Shown here piece after piece: positions 49,106 to 58,198 of a stretch of 64,000 bases of DNA (position 1 is the first letter of the stretch; each line of letters begins with the position of its first letter). The translations under genes were made by a program, and so were the position numbers. The notes beneath the pieces are model-generated. The model was not told the DNA's origin. It made no database searches and worked only from the letters and a program-made list of their open reading frames with translations. The stretch spans positions 62,001-126,000 of the forward strand of contig NZ_JMLV01000006.1 in the NCBI RefSeq assembly GCF_000686045.1. The letters are read 5' to 3'. This DNA is from Fodinicurvata fenggangensis DSM 21160 (GTDB lineage Bacteria; Pseudomonadota; Alphaproteobacteria; Kiloniellales; DSM-21159).

Positions 49106-52100
49106 ATGAGCGAGACAGTTCAATATAGCGTGAGCCAAGAGGATATTCCCACCCCAACACCTCAAAAAACCTGGGTTGGCACTCTTTGCTCCTATTTTCG
49201 AGATTTCCTCGATACCGACTTTAAGCGCGCCCGAGCACCGAAACGTTCGATCACATCCCGAGACACATCAAATAATCTTACAGGCGTTGCACTTTCGAAG
49301 TATCCAGATCTTGGTCGAGACCTATTGAACCTACTCGCCGAGCCACTTGATAAGACACTTTCTCTCACTCTTACCGTTCGTCGCGGTAAATACCGTTCAC
49401 GTTTAAGTAAGAATTTGAATGATGTCATTCAGCGCCAGATTCAAGGCTACGCAGACGATCAAGCCGATAAGATTATTTCGCAGTTACAAGTTCAGGCACG
49501 TGAGTTACGGGACCACTATATAGATGATCCTGAACGCTTTGCCGATGAGTTGGCTGGCCAGCTACGATCAAACCTCCTCCTTTCCATCATCAACCCGCTT
49601 TTAGGCTCTTTAGATACAGTTTTCTCGAAACATTCATCTGAAAGTCTAGAGAATATATTCAATCTTGAAGAAGAACTTGGGGAACAGATTGTTACTGGAT
49701 TCTCGGAAAATTTATCTCCAGTAATAGCCAAAGCAACTGTTGATAACGATTTCACAGATCTCGACAATTTAATAAAAGATACCTGCTCACCTGATTTAAT
49801 TAGGGGGAAATTTATTGGATTTTTTGAAGGATTCGCAACAAATGATTTTTTTAATGAGCTCAGCGAACTTCGATCAACATTACGGTTGAAAGATAATTTT
49901 CAGATTTACGTATATGTGTGCGCTCTCCGTTATGGTTCCTCAAGCTATCCATTATTCTATTTTCCCGTTGAAGTAACTCTCGAAAACTCTATTTACACGG
50001 TCAAAGCTGATCCACATCTCTTAATCAACAAGAAGGCGATTGATTTTGCTGTTACTGAAGTCGCCCGAGCCAGTAAACAAGCCATTTCCTTCACGATTCC
50101 AGAGCGGATCATTTACATTTCCGAAGGGGAAAGCTTCCTTAAGAAGCTGCAATCAGTGCTGGATGACTTCACAACTGCAATGTCGTTGAAGGGGGCCATC
50201 GACCTTCATGAGCCACGTTCGCAAAATATAGCACGAAGCGACATCCGGGTCGATAATTCACTTTTCTTTGCTGCATTCGATACGGCTGACGAGAGCCTCC
50301 TCAACGATTACGAGGACTTACTGTCTTCTTTAGGCAAAGAAACTCCGGAGGCAAATGATTTCGAGGCAATGATATCCGGATTCATGGAGAGCAATCCAGA
50401 ATCTTTTGATGATTTAGTTGCCGAGGAATGGAGACAGACGCCTTTAGATGAGCGGCTTGTTTACGATAGTCCGGTTCCACTCAACGAAGAGCAGCGTAAG
50501 ATCCTCTCTGCGCTCAAGAAGGACAAGTGCCGCTTCATAGCTGTAGAGGGTCCGCCAGGGACGGGTAAGTCGCACACAATAACAGCTTGTGTGTTCGACA
50601 TGATTCTGAAAGGAAAAAACGTCCTTATCTTATCAGACAAGAAAGAAGCTTTGGATGTTGCGGAAAATAAAATCCGCCAAACTTTGAGAAAGGTCCGTAT
50701 CGACGACACGCTTCAGGACCCAATCCTAAGGCTTGGTAAACAAGGAAGCAGCTACACAAAAATACTGTCGACCAAGTCAATTAACCAGCTGAAACTTTCG
50801 CTTCAGGTCGCAAAGGATGGCGCCAAGGAGCTGGATAGGAACATTGAGGAAACCGAATCTAAACTTAAGTCAAGGATTACCGAACAGCTTAAGATAGAAT
50901 CAACAATAAATATACAAGATATAATCGATCTCCAGAAATCGGAGAGAGAATTTAATAGATTTCATGAAAACCCAGAGGAACTATTTCAAAACAAACAGTT
51001 TATCAATGGTATTGAAGCAGCGAACAGCCTTATAGATTATCTTTCTTTTGAATCTGTAGACCGCCTCTTGAGTGCGGCAGGCGCTTCTTTTTCTCAGGAA
51101 AGTCTTGAAAATACACTTTCTGATCTCGCTCGTGTCACTGATATCCTACAAGATGAATATTTCGACAACTTTACCAAGCGATTCGGTCGCATGACAGCAT
51201 CAAAGCTAAATACATATGCTAAGTTGGTCGATCAGATTGAAGACGCACGCGTACCAATCATTGGCTATCTCTTTTCAGGCTCAAAATTAAAGCAAGTTAA
51301 TCGTGAAATCCGGGATACGTTCGATCTTAATATCTCTGGTAAACTACCTGACTCTTTGCCTCAGCTTAATAGGGCACTCAAAAGTTTCAGAGCAGTTAAC
51401 CGTACCCTTGATTCCGCTGGATTAACTGATGACGATCTTAAAGACCTCGCCTTTCATATAACCATCAATGACTATGAAGTATCGCCCGATATATTTCAGG
51501 ATATACTGGAACAGTTAGACATCCTGTGTACCTCCATAAATCAAGATGAGGAGGGGGTCTTCGACGAAATTGGAATTTCCCTCGAAGATCTATCTGCTTT
51601 GAGCATTAGCGGGTCAGATCAAGTGAAGAAGAGAATACAGGATTTTGCAGAACACGCACAAAAGATAGAATCCATATCAGCTTCCTTTAGAAAATCGCCT
51701 GTATTCGACTATGCTGCCGAACTCGATGGTCTTGAGCACCTTCAAACTCAGCGTCTCGCGAATACGCTTGATGAGCGTGTAGTTCGCTTTGCCAACGAGA
51801 AACGAAATGAAGCGCAGAAGATCAAAGATATTATCAAACGAAAACAAGTATTTCCTAAGGACCTTTTTGGCGAATTGCGAACGGCATTTCCGGTAATGAT
51901 AGCCGGTATACGCGATTTTGCCGAATATGTGCCCCTCGAAAAAGGTCTCTTCGATTTGATCATTATTGATGAGGCAAGCCAGGTTTCCATTGCCCAAGCC
52001 CTGCCTGCCTTTATTCGCTCTAATAAGGTTGTTGTTCTCGGTGACCGATATCAATTCAGTAATGTTAAGACGGAACGCGCTTCTAAAGTAATCAACCGAA

Positions 52101-53713
52101 CTTATAAGGCACAGGTTTTAGAACAATTCCGTAAAGAGGAGGTGCTTGACGTATCCCAGGTTAACCAGGTCGATAGGTTTGATATAAAGACGAGTGTACT
52201 CGATTTTGTAGAGAATATTTCCAATCTAAAAATAATGCTTCGGAAGCACTTCCGCGGATATCCAGAATTAATTAGTTTCTCTAGCAAGAACTTTTACAGC
52301 AATCAACTTCAAGCCGTAAAAATTCGCGGCAAGCCAATTGAGGCTGTGATCTCGTTTCATCCAATCGAAAGCGACGGCAAGATTGACCTAATTCGCAACA
52401 CAAATGTGCGTGAGGTAGATGCAATTATTGAGCAATTGAATGAATTTTTCGGAATGGATGCGCCACCACAGTGCTGCGTAATCACACCTCATACAGAGCA
52501 GCAAAAACTTATACTGCAGAAGATCATGGCACTGCCAGAAGGACGTAAGCTTATGGAAAGGCTTAACCTTCAGGTTTTTACCTTCGATACCTGTCAGGGG
52601 GAAGAGCGGGATACGGTTCTATATTCAATGGTCGCGACAGAGGCCACCGACCGGCTTAACTACATTTTCCCAAGCACATTAGAGGCCTCTGATGAAGTCG
52701 AAGACAATCTACGTCTCCAACGCCTTAATGTAGGTTTCAGTCGCGCCAAAGAGCGAATAATGGTCTTTCACTCAAAGCCAATTGAGGAATTCAAGGGCGC
52801 AATATCAGATGCTTTACTACATTTTAGAGATACACTGAATAGTACCAGGGCAACTCCTACTTCAGATGACGTTGATCCTAAGTCCCCAATGGAGGCGCGT
52901 GTTTTAGGCTGGTTGCAGCAAGTCCCAGTACTGGATGAACTAGGGGACCAAATTGAGGTTGATGCGCAATTTGAGCTTGGATCGTATTTAAAACAGCTCG
53001 ATCCAACCTACGATCACCCCAATTATAAAGTTGATTTCCTAATTAAAATTACTGGCAGCACGTCCTCGATACATATTATCGTTGAGTATGATGGCTTCAA
53101 GGAGCATTTCACTTTGCTCGACGATGTCGATGCATCAAACTACGAGCACTATATGAAGCCTGCAGATATTGAGCGCCAAAAAGTCCTTGAGGGTTATGGC
53201 TATAAGTTTCTGCGCATAAACCGTTTTAATATCGGTGAAGACCCTATTCGGACACTGGACGAAAGACTTCGAAATCTTATCAAGAGTGTTGATGTAGAAC
53301 GGCAGCCGCCAAAATTAATAGAAGAATACCAAAAGCGCCAAAGTAAATTAGAAAGCGGTAAAGCCAAAGTATGCCCTACCTGCGAAGAAGTAAAACCCAA
53401 GAAGGCCTTTTACGATAAGAAACTGAAAAAGGGTAAAGGCGGTTATGGCCGAGTCTGTCGCGATTGCAAGGGACTCACTGATGAGGCCCAGAAATCACAG
53501 GCATCAAGCAGAGCAACCAGAGAGAATCTTAAGTCTGTCCAGGCTTCTGGCCGGACTTATCTGAACTGCCCCTACACCGAGAAAGAAGAATGTAAAAAGC
53601 TGGGCGGTCGCTGGGACCCTTTTCGTAAACAATGGTATGTCCCCCATGGTCTTGACATATCGCGCTTTTCAAAGTGGTTCTACGACTCGTCTTCATCGAA
53701 GACACGGCGCTGA
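49106..53713 (+). CDS. SF1 helicase-nuclease fusion with zinc ribbon and DUF5710 domains
   Basis: 1535 residues, a good candidate for a phage-defence protein. The first about 470 residues are unknown. Helicase motifs: Walker A EGPPGTGKSHTI (near 482), Walker B DLIIIDEASQVS (near 950), GDRYQFS (near 979), and the VNVGFSRAKERI-like LNVGFSRAKERIMVFHS (near 1207). A coiled-coil insert lies between (about 540-900). Then a PD-(D/E)XK-type nuclease, MEARVLGW near 1261 with VDFLIKI and IIVEYDGFKEH (Asp and Glu-x-Asp, MTES_1575/Vsr-like). C-terminal CPTC...CRDC zinc ribbon (1421-1450), and a DUF5710 domain (TYLNCPYTEKEECKKLGGRW). AT-rich compared with its neighbours. The final ten residues read into IS630 DNA, so the natural end was altered. 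Confidence 0.82.
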   Translation: MSETVQYSVSQEDIPTPTPQKTWVGTLCSYFRDFLDTDFKRARAPKRSITSRDTSNNLTGVALSKYPDLGRDLLNLLAEPLDKTLSLTLTVRRGKYRSRLSKNLNDVIQRQIQGYADDQADKIISQLQVQARELRDHYIDDPERFADELAGQLRSNLLLSIINPLLGSLDTVFSKHSSESLENIFNLEEELGEQIVTGFSENLSPVIAKATVDNDFTDLDNLIKDTCSPDLIRGKFIGFFEGFATNDFFNELSELRSTLRLKDNFQIYVYVCALRYGSSSYPLFYFPVEVTLENSIYTVKADPHLLINKKAIDFAVTEVARASKQAISFTIPERIIYISEGESFLKKLQSVLDDFTTAMSLKGAIDLHEPRSQNIARSDIRVDNSLFFAAFDTADESLLNDYEDLLSSLGKETPEANDFEAMISGFMESNPESFDDLVAEEWRQTPLDERLVYDSPVPLNEEQRKILSALKKDKCRFIAVEGPPGTGKSHTITACVFDMILKGKNVLILSDKKEALDVAENKIRQTLRKVRIDDTLQDPILRLGKQGSSYTKILSTKSINQLKLSLQVAKDGAKELDRNIEETESKLKSRITEQLKIESTINIQDIIDLQKSEREFNRFHENPEELFQNKQFINGIEAANSLIDYLSFESVDRLLSAAGASFSQESLENTLSDLARVTDILQDEYFDNFTKRFGRMTASKLNTYAKLVDQIEDARVPIIGYLFSGSKLKQVNREIRDTFDLNISGKLPDSLPQLNRALKSFRAVNRTLDSAGLTDDDLKDLAFHITINDYEVSPDIFQDILEQLDILCTSINQDEEGVFDEIGISLEDLSALSISGSDQVKKRIQDFAEHAQKIESISASFRKSPVFDYAAELDGLEHLQTQRLANTLDERVVRFANEKRNEAQKIKDIIKRKQVFPKDLFGELRTAFPVMIAGIRDFAEYVPLEKGLFDLIIIDEASQVSIAQALPAFIRSNKVVVLGDRYQFSNVKTERASKVINRTYKAQVLEQFRKEEVLDVSQVNQVDRFDIKTSVLDFVENISNLKIMLRKHFRGYPELISFSSKNFYSNQLQAVKIRGKPIEAVISFHPIESDGKIDLIRNTNVREVDAIIEQLNEFFGMDAPPQCCVITPHTEQQKLILQKIMALPEGRKLMERLNLQVFTFDTCQGEERDTVLYSMVATEATDRLNYIFPSTLEASDEVEDNLRLQRLNVGFSRAKERIMVFHSKPIEEFKGAISDALLHFRDTLNSTRATPTSDDVDPKSPMEARVLGWLQQVPVLDELGDQIEVDAQFELGSYLKQLDPTYDHPNYKVDFLIKITGSTSSIHIIVEYDGFKEHFTLLDDVDASNYEHYMKPADIERQKVLEGYGYKFLRINRFNIGEDPIRTLDERLRNLIKSVDVERQPPKLIEEYQKRQSKLESGKAKVCPTCEEVKPKKAFYDKKLKKGKGGYGRVCRDCKGLTDEAQKSQASSRATRENLKSVQASGRTYLNCPYTEKEECKKLGGRWDPFRKQWYVPHGLDISRFSKWFYDSSSSKTRR

Positions 53714-53805
53714 AAACCAATATGATCAAGACCACCGGCTGGGCGCCGTGCGGTCACTGCCCCCTAATGTCCCGATCTCAATCCCATCAAGATGGCGCTC
53801 TCAAA
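53678..53805 (+). pseudogene. IS630-family transposase remnant, left part
   Basis: In a frame different from the helicase, RLVFIEDTALKTNMIKTTGW matches the DDE region of IS630 transposases (usual RLVFIDETAxKTNM). After an internal deletion the DNA then encodes CPDLNPIKMALS, the later block (SPDLNPIEMAFSKLK in the family). The helicase stop lies within this remnant. Confidence 0.75.
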
Positions 53806-55729
53806 CCCAACTTAAACACCACGTTTTACATAAGCGAGCAAATACAACAGGTTGCGCAGCCGGTTCCGGCTGTTAGCACTACAGTTGGGGGGCAGATGGC
53901 TCAGGCGACGTCGCGCAGGTTGGGCGGCAGGGCGACGCCGACGGCCTTGAACAGGCTTCCGGCAACGCCGGTGGCGGGGGTGCGCACCCCCATCGTCTTG
54001 CCGTCCTTGGCGAACTCGATGTCCTGCAGGCGGTCGAGATCGCGCAGGACCTCGCCCCACTCCGGCTTGAGGCCGGCGGCCGCGCAGCGCGCCTGTAACT
54101 CCTTGCGCAGGACCAGGGCGAGGAAGGAACAGAAGACGTGGCCGCGGATGGGGGCGTCGGAGGAGTGGTAGATCGGCCGGGTGCGCATCAGCGCCTTGGC
54201 GTTGCGGAACAGCTCCTCCACCTGGAGCAGGTCGCGGTATCTGAGAACCGCCTGCAGCGGTGAAATCCGGGCATTGGTCCGGAGCACGAAGATGCCGTCA
54301 TAGCGCGCCTCCTCGGCAAGCTTGCCGGCGTCAATCTCGAACGCAGCGCCGGGCGTGCCGGCCGGCTCGCCTGCCTTGCGCAGATAGCGGCGATAAGCGG
54401 AGTTGCCGACGAGCGCCTTGTCGCCCTTCTTGAGCTGGCGCTCGAGCGCCTCCAGGATGGCGGCGCGATCGGCGCGGTCCTTGCGGGTTTCCGCCTCGTT
54501 GCGGACGACGATGTAGCGGCGGCCGTCCGCCAGGACCTCCTTGACGAAGAGCTGCGTCTCGCCCGTGGCCCGCTCGATCAGCAAGGGCGTGAAGGGGGCG
54601 CTGTCCTCCAGGACGGCCTCGCGCACCAGGCGCTCGCTGCGCTCGCGCACGCCCAGCACGTATTCGAGCCCGCGCTCTTCCAGCCCGGCGATGGTGGCCG
54701 CCGAGATCATGCCGCGATCGGCCACCACGCAGACCCGGCCGATGGAAAAGCGCTGGCGCAGCCGGTCGACGATGGGCAGCAGCACCGTGACGTCGGCGGT
54801 ATTGCCCGGCCACATCTCCGAGCACACCGGCCGGCCCTCGCTATCGATCACCGCCCCCACGATCATCTGATTGAGATCGGGACGATGATCCTTCGAATGG
54901 CCGCGGGCCCCGAGGGTCTCCCCGCCGGCGCCATGAAAAGCCAGCGAGGTGGTGTCGAGAAACACAACAGAGAGATCGGTGAACAGGTCGCGGCGACGCT
55001 CGAACAAGGCCTCCTCGACCTCGTCCTTCACCGTGCGCGGCGCAAAGGGCGTGGCCTGGGCCTGCCGGTCCGCCGGCAGTTCCTCGCCGAGCCAGGCCAT
55101 GGCGCGATAGAAGTGGTGCAGCGACAGGCCCTGGGCGCCGGGGATATCGTAGTCCGCCATCCATGTCTCGCAGGCCCGGTCGGAGCCCGAGACCATGATG
55201 CGGTGGAGCACGGCGGTGAACACCGCCCGCTCGAGGGAAAACTCGAACTTGCGCTGCCCGGCGAGCGCCGCCAGCACCGCCTGGCAGCCGCTCTCCTCCC
55301 ACAGCCGGCCGAACAGCAGCGGCGGCCCGATGCGCCGGCAGGACAGGCCCGCCATCTCGCCGCTTTCGAGCTGCGAAAGCACAAGGCTGCGCTCGGAGAA
55401 CCGTTCAATTGAAGCCAGCAGGCGCTCGAGATCGCCGTTGGCCTGGACGCTCTCCTTGCGCCCCAGGTTCTTGATGATGCGCTGCTTGCTGCGCCCGCCC
55501 TCGCGCACGCTCTCGACGAGGTAGAGGTAGCTGTAGCCGCGGATGGTCTTCTCGCGCACGAACATGACAAATCAGCATCACAGAACCTGCCGATTCGTCA
55601 ACTCTATTCAAGAAAAAACATCAAGAATTTAGCACCACAGATAATTCACCGCCAAACCCCGCCTCAATAAAATCAACCACTTGGCGGTCAATTCCGCGCC
55701 AAATCGACGTCCAACTGTTCAAGTTGGGC
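53806..55729 (-). mobile_element. IS1634-like insertion sequence, about 1.9 kb
   Basis: Terminal inverted repeats CCCAACTTAAACA (53806-53818) and, reading inward, CCCAACTTGAACA (complement of 55716-55728), 12 of 13 identical. The flanks carry CAAA on both sides (53802-53805 and 55730-55733), a four-base target duplication, or five if one mismatch is allowed. Removing the element and one CAAA restores the IS630 frame (MALS-KLKTL), which supports these ends. GC-rich in an AT-rich island, so it came from elsewhere. Confidence 0.8.
53901..55565 (-). CDS. IS1634/IS4-type transposase
   Basis: 554-residue DDE transposase. N-terminal part begins MFVREKTIRGYSYLYLVE. Catalytic-like blocks: VFLDTTSLAFHG (first Asp), RVCVVADRGMISAATIAGLE (second Asp) and the YRDLLQVEELFRNAKALMRTRP motif (Glu), as in IS1634 members. 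It fills most of the element between the inverted repeats. No frame break, so it may still be active. Confidence 0.92.
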   Translation of the reverse strand: MFVREKTIRGYSYLYLVESVREGGRSKQRIIKNLGRKESVQANGDLERLLASIERFSERSLVLSQLESGEMAGLSCRRIGPPLLFGRLWEESGCQAVLAALAGQRKFEFSLERAVFTAVLHRIMVSGSDRACETWMADYDIPGAQGLSLHHFYRAMAWLGEELPADRQAQATPFAPRTVKDEVEEALFERRRDLFTDLSVVFLDTTSLAFHGAGGETLGARGHSKDHRPDLNQMIVGAVIDSEGRPVCSEMWPGNTADVTVLLPIVDRLRQRFSIGRVCVVADRGMISAATIAGLEERGLEYVLGVRERSERLVREAVLEDSAPFTPLLIERATGETQLFVKEVLADGRRYIVVRNEAETRKDRADRAAILEALERQLKKGDKALVGNSAYRRYLRKAGEPAGTPGAAFEIDAGKLAEEARYDGIFVLRTNARISPLQAVLRYRDLLQVEELFRNAKALMRTRPIYHSSDAPIRGHVFCSFLALVLRKELQARCAAAGLKPEWGEVLRDLDRLQDIEFAKDGKTMGVRTPATGVAGSLFKAVGVALPPNLRDVA

Positions 55730-55895
55730 CAAAGTTGAAAACTCTGATCCGCAAAACCGCTGCTCACTCCTGCGACGAACTCTGGCAGGCCGTCGGCCAT
55801 GCCTGCCACCTCTTCATCAAGGAGGAATGCACCAACTTCTTCAAAGCCGCCGGGAACGAAACCGATTCAACGCAACAAGCTCGAAGTGAATCTTT
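55730..55895 (+). pseudogene. IS630-family transposase remnant, right part
   Basis: KLKTLIRKTAAHSCDELWQA is followed by VGHACHLFIKEECTNFFKAAG, the C-terminus of IS630 transposases (usual KLRKAAARSxDxLW...FxPxECxNYFxxAGY). It continues the left remnant across the inserted element. From here to 56000 nothing else is seen. Confidence 0.75.
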
Positions 55896-56001
55896 GAGGT
55901 CACGCCATCCGTGTTCCGGGCGCCATGGAGACAGCATCAAAGTTAACGCCTGAAGCGCAATTGGCACTTTCTCATAAACTTTGATTATTTGTTAGAAAAA
56001 A

Positions 56002-56050
56002 TGGCGCGCCCGGGAAGATTCGAACTCCCAACCTCCTGATCCGTAGTCAG
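56002..56050 (-). other. tRNA-Arg(ACG) 3' fragment: integration site (attL)
   Basis: On the minus strand the sequence holds the anticodon arm TCTGA-CTACGGA-TCAGG, the T arm with GTTCGAAT and the acceptor strand CGGGCGCG-CCA, but no D arm or 5' acceptor half, so it is only the 3' part of a tRNA-Arg. An integrase gene lies next to it, so this is the left attachment site of the element to the right. The whole tRNA gene should lie at the other end, beyond the window. Confidence 0.85.
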
Positions 56051-56075
56051 AAGAACTGCATTTCCCTAAGCCCTT

Positions 56076-56231
56076 GTGTCTCCACAATATCCGTTGTCTC
56101 CAACTATTATCCTGTTCTTATAACTAAGAAATTCCTTGCCAGCTTCTGACAGAAAGTGACAAGGTAAGACACGTTTCGCCATGAAGCGTGGAGACACTGT
56201 GGAGACACTATGGAGAAAACATGGAGACACA
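56076..56231. repeat. GTGGAGACACT repeats at integrase: arm-type sites
   Basis: Four tandem 11-bp units on the plus strand at 56188 (GTGGAGACACT), 56199 (GTGGAGACACT), 56210 (ATGGAGAAAAC) and 56221 (ATGGAGACACA), and two in reverse at 56076-56086 (GTGTCTCCACA) and 56093-56103. They sit between attL and the integrase gene and overlap its start codon. Pattern and place fit integrase or excisionase arm-binding sites. Confidence 0.75.
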
Positions 56232-57513
56232 GAAACGGCTGGCGCGCCTGAACGAAAAGTTCGTGAAGGGCCTGGAACACCCACCCAGGGGGCACCGAAT
56301 TATCTATGACGAAGATCTAAGAGGCTTCGGAATCCGCGTTACCGCAAAGGCAAAAGCATTCGTTCTCGATTACCGCTTTGCCGATCCCGATGACCTGAAA
56401 AGCAAGTCCGGAAGATACCGCTACACAATCGGACAGTTTGGCGAGCGGGGCTGGAGCGTTGCCGCGGCCCGATCCGAAGCAAAGGCATGGCGCCGCAAGA
56501 TCGATCGGGGCACCGATCATCCCATGGCGCACCGCACAGAGCGGCGCGAAACCGTGAAGGCGCGGCGGGAGGCGGAGACCTTCAAACAGGCCGTGGATGA
56601 TTACATCCACCGATACCAGAAGGGCCAGAAGGGCAATTCCACGGCATACGAAGTCGAGCGCGCCCTGAACCGCGAGTGCGCAGACTGGCTGGACCATCCG
56701 ATTACTGTGGTCCAGACCGAAGATATCCAGCGCTTGCTGGAAGAAATGCGCGATGGCAGCGGAGACAATCCGAAGCCACGGCCCTACCTTGCGAACCGCG
56801 TCTTTGCCTATCTGCGAACCTTTTTCGCTTGGTCCAGCCAGCGGGGCATCAACAAGATCACCGACAATCCCATGCAGGGACTTCAGCGCCCGTGGGACGG
56901 CGAAGAATCCCGCGACCGCATCTTCACTGATGACGAGATCAAGGCCTTGTGGCAGGCCGCGGATACGATCGGCAATCCCGGCGGCCCCTTCCTGAAGCTT
57001 GCGCTGATTACCGGAAAGCGGAAGGGCAAACTGTCGTCAATGCGCTGGGAGGAGATTGACGAAAGCTGGACATGGACACCGCCCCAAGACACGCGGCGCA
57101 AGAAAGGCAACAAGCGCGCCCATGCCATCCCCCTGCCCGTTCTGGCGCAACGCATCCTGACACCGCTGAAGCCAGCCGAAGACGATGAACAGGCCAGTCC
57201 CTTTGTCTTCAAGGGCCGCCGACGCGGCACGCACCTAGACCCGGGGACACCGCTTCAGACCACCATCAAGGAAAAATCCGGGATCGACGACTTCTTTTTC
57301 CATGCCTGCAAGCATACTGTCGAAACGCGCATGGCAGAACTCAGGATATCGTCCGATGTCCGCGATCTTCTGCTAGACCACGCGCCCCGCAGGGGAACCG
57401 GCCAGCGATACGATCATTACCTCTACGCCGAGGACATGACGGAGGCGCTGGAGAAATGGTGCGCTGAGATCACAAGACTGGTTTCGCCTGAAGGCGTGGA
57501 GGTGCTGCGATGA
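56221..57513 (+). CDS. Tyrosine recombinase (integrase) of the tRNA-Arg element
   Basis: About 430 residues, start ATG 56221 with GGAGAAAAC upstream; GTG 56188 would extend it by 11 codons. N-terminal arm-binding domain RLNEKFVKGL..., then core-binding helices and a catalytic domain: LITGKRKGKLSSMRWEEID (first Arg), FFFHACKHTVETRMAEL (His, with Lys where HxxR has Arg) and RYDHYLYAEDM (Tyr). The HxxK change is unusual. Overlaps the next gene by four bases. Directs integration at the tRNA gene just to the left. Confidence 0.9.
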   Translation: METQKRLARLNEKFVKGLEHPPRGHRIIYDEDLRGFGIRVTAKAKAFVLDYRFADPDDLKSKSGRYRYTIGQFGERGWSVAAARSEAKAWRRKIDRGTDHPMAHRTERRETVKARREAETFKQAVDDYIHRYQKGQKGNSTAYEVERALNRECADWLDHPITVVQTEDIQRLLEEMRDGSGDNPKPRPYLANRVFAYLRTFFAWSSQRGINKITDNPMQGLQRPWDGEESRDRIFTDDEIKALWQAADTIGNPGGPFLKLALITGKRKGKLSSMRWEEIDESWTWTPPQDTRRKKGNKRAHAIPLPVLAQRILTPLKPAEDDEQASPFVFKGRRRGTHLDPGTPLQTTIKEKSGIDDFFFHACKHTVETRMAELRISSDVRDLLLDHAPRRGTGQRYDHYLYAEDMTEALEKWCAEITRLVSPEGVEVLR

Positions 57514-58058
57514 TGACGAAGCGATTGTTACTAGAACTTGCAGAGATCACATACAATCAAGAAGAATCGACACCTCCCCCGGACCCCGGCGATGCCCTTG
57601 GCCTTGAGTTTCTTGGTTTGCTTGAGGACCTCTATAAGGTCGATGGCAACCCATTATATGCTTGGGCCGCCTACCGAATAGCACGAAAGAAAGGAGATTC
57701 TGTACCTGAATGGGTATTATCCTATTTTGACAGTAGCTCCTTGGCTCTTTTTCAATCTCTAAAAGATCATAATGATTCTGGTTCCGATGTTAAAAATCCA
57801 TCTTCCCTAATCGCAGAATGCTTAAAGATGAAAGGTCCGGGCAGAAGCGGAAGAGGGAATGTATTTTCAAGCTTTGGGGAAGCATCATGGTTATTCTATG
57901 CCTCTTTAGTCGCCGGATACATGAGAATGGGGGAAAAAGAGTATATTGCTATAGAAAACGCGGCTGAATTTCTTAGAGTAAGCCCTGCAACAGTTCGGCG
58001 AGCTTGGAAGAAATTTGAAAGCGCGTATTTCAGAGATGAAGAAGACACAAGCAGCTAA
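57510..58058 (+). CDS. Element-encoded protein of unknown function
   Basis: 182 residues, AT-richer than its neighbours. No known domain was recognised. The end has NAAEFLRVSPATVRRAWKKFES, which resembles a helix-turn-helix, so DNA binding is possible. It overlaps the integrase stop (ATGATGA), suggesting co-expression. A hairpin terminator follows. Confidence 0.6.
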   Translation: MMTKRLLLELAEITYNQEESTPPPDPGDALGLEFLGLLEDLYKVDGNPLYAWAAYRIARKKGDSVPEWVLSYFDSSSLALFQSLKDHNDSGSDVKNPSSLIAECLKMKGPGRSGRGNVFSSFGEASWLFYASLVAGYMRMGEKEYIAIENAAEFLRVSPATVRRAWKKFESAYFRDEEDTSS

Positions 58059-58078
58059 GAACAAATTTTCAGAAAGTG

Positions 58079-58105
58079 GCTTTCTTTCAGAAAGAAGCTG
58101 TTTTT
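58079..58105 (+). terminator. Terminator-like hairpin after the integrase operon
   Basis: GCTTTCTTTC pairs with GAAAGAAGC (one bulge) and is followed by TGTTTTT. It separates the integrase pair from the regulator gene downstream. Confidence 0.55.
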
Positions 58106-58142
58106 ACGAAACCTTAGATTGTTGAACTAAATTTCTTTCGCT

Positions 58143-58177
58143 GACTAGGTTAGTCCCGTCGCGTCGTTCTCTGACGC
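58143..58177. promoter_or_regulatory. Two small inverted repeats before the AlpA-like gene
   Basis: GACTAGGTTAGTC (58143-58155) and GCGTC-N7-GACGC (58161-58177) sit 21-55 bp upstream of the regulator start, in a region likely to hold the promoter for the operon running to 62.9 kb. They could be binding sites of the small regulator itself. Confidence 0.4.
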
Positions 58178-58198
58178 ATTAAGACGGAGATTGACCTA

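Noticed and set aside
53860-55640. TTAGCACxACAG pair as IS ends
   Set aside because: Both copies point the same way and do not fit terminal inverted repeats; the CCCAACTT pair with CAAA duplication fits better.
56002-56090. Complete tRNA-Arg gene
   Set aside because: The 3' half is clear but no D arm or 5' acceptor strand follows; it is an attachment-site copy only.
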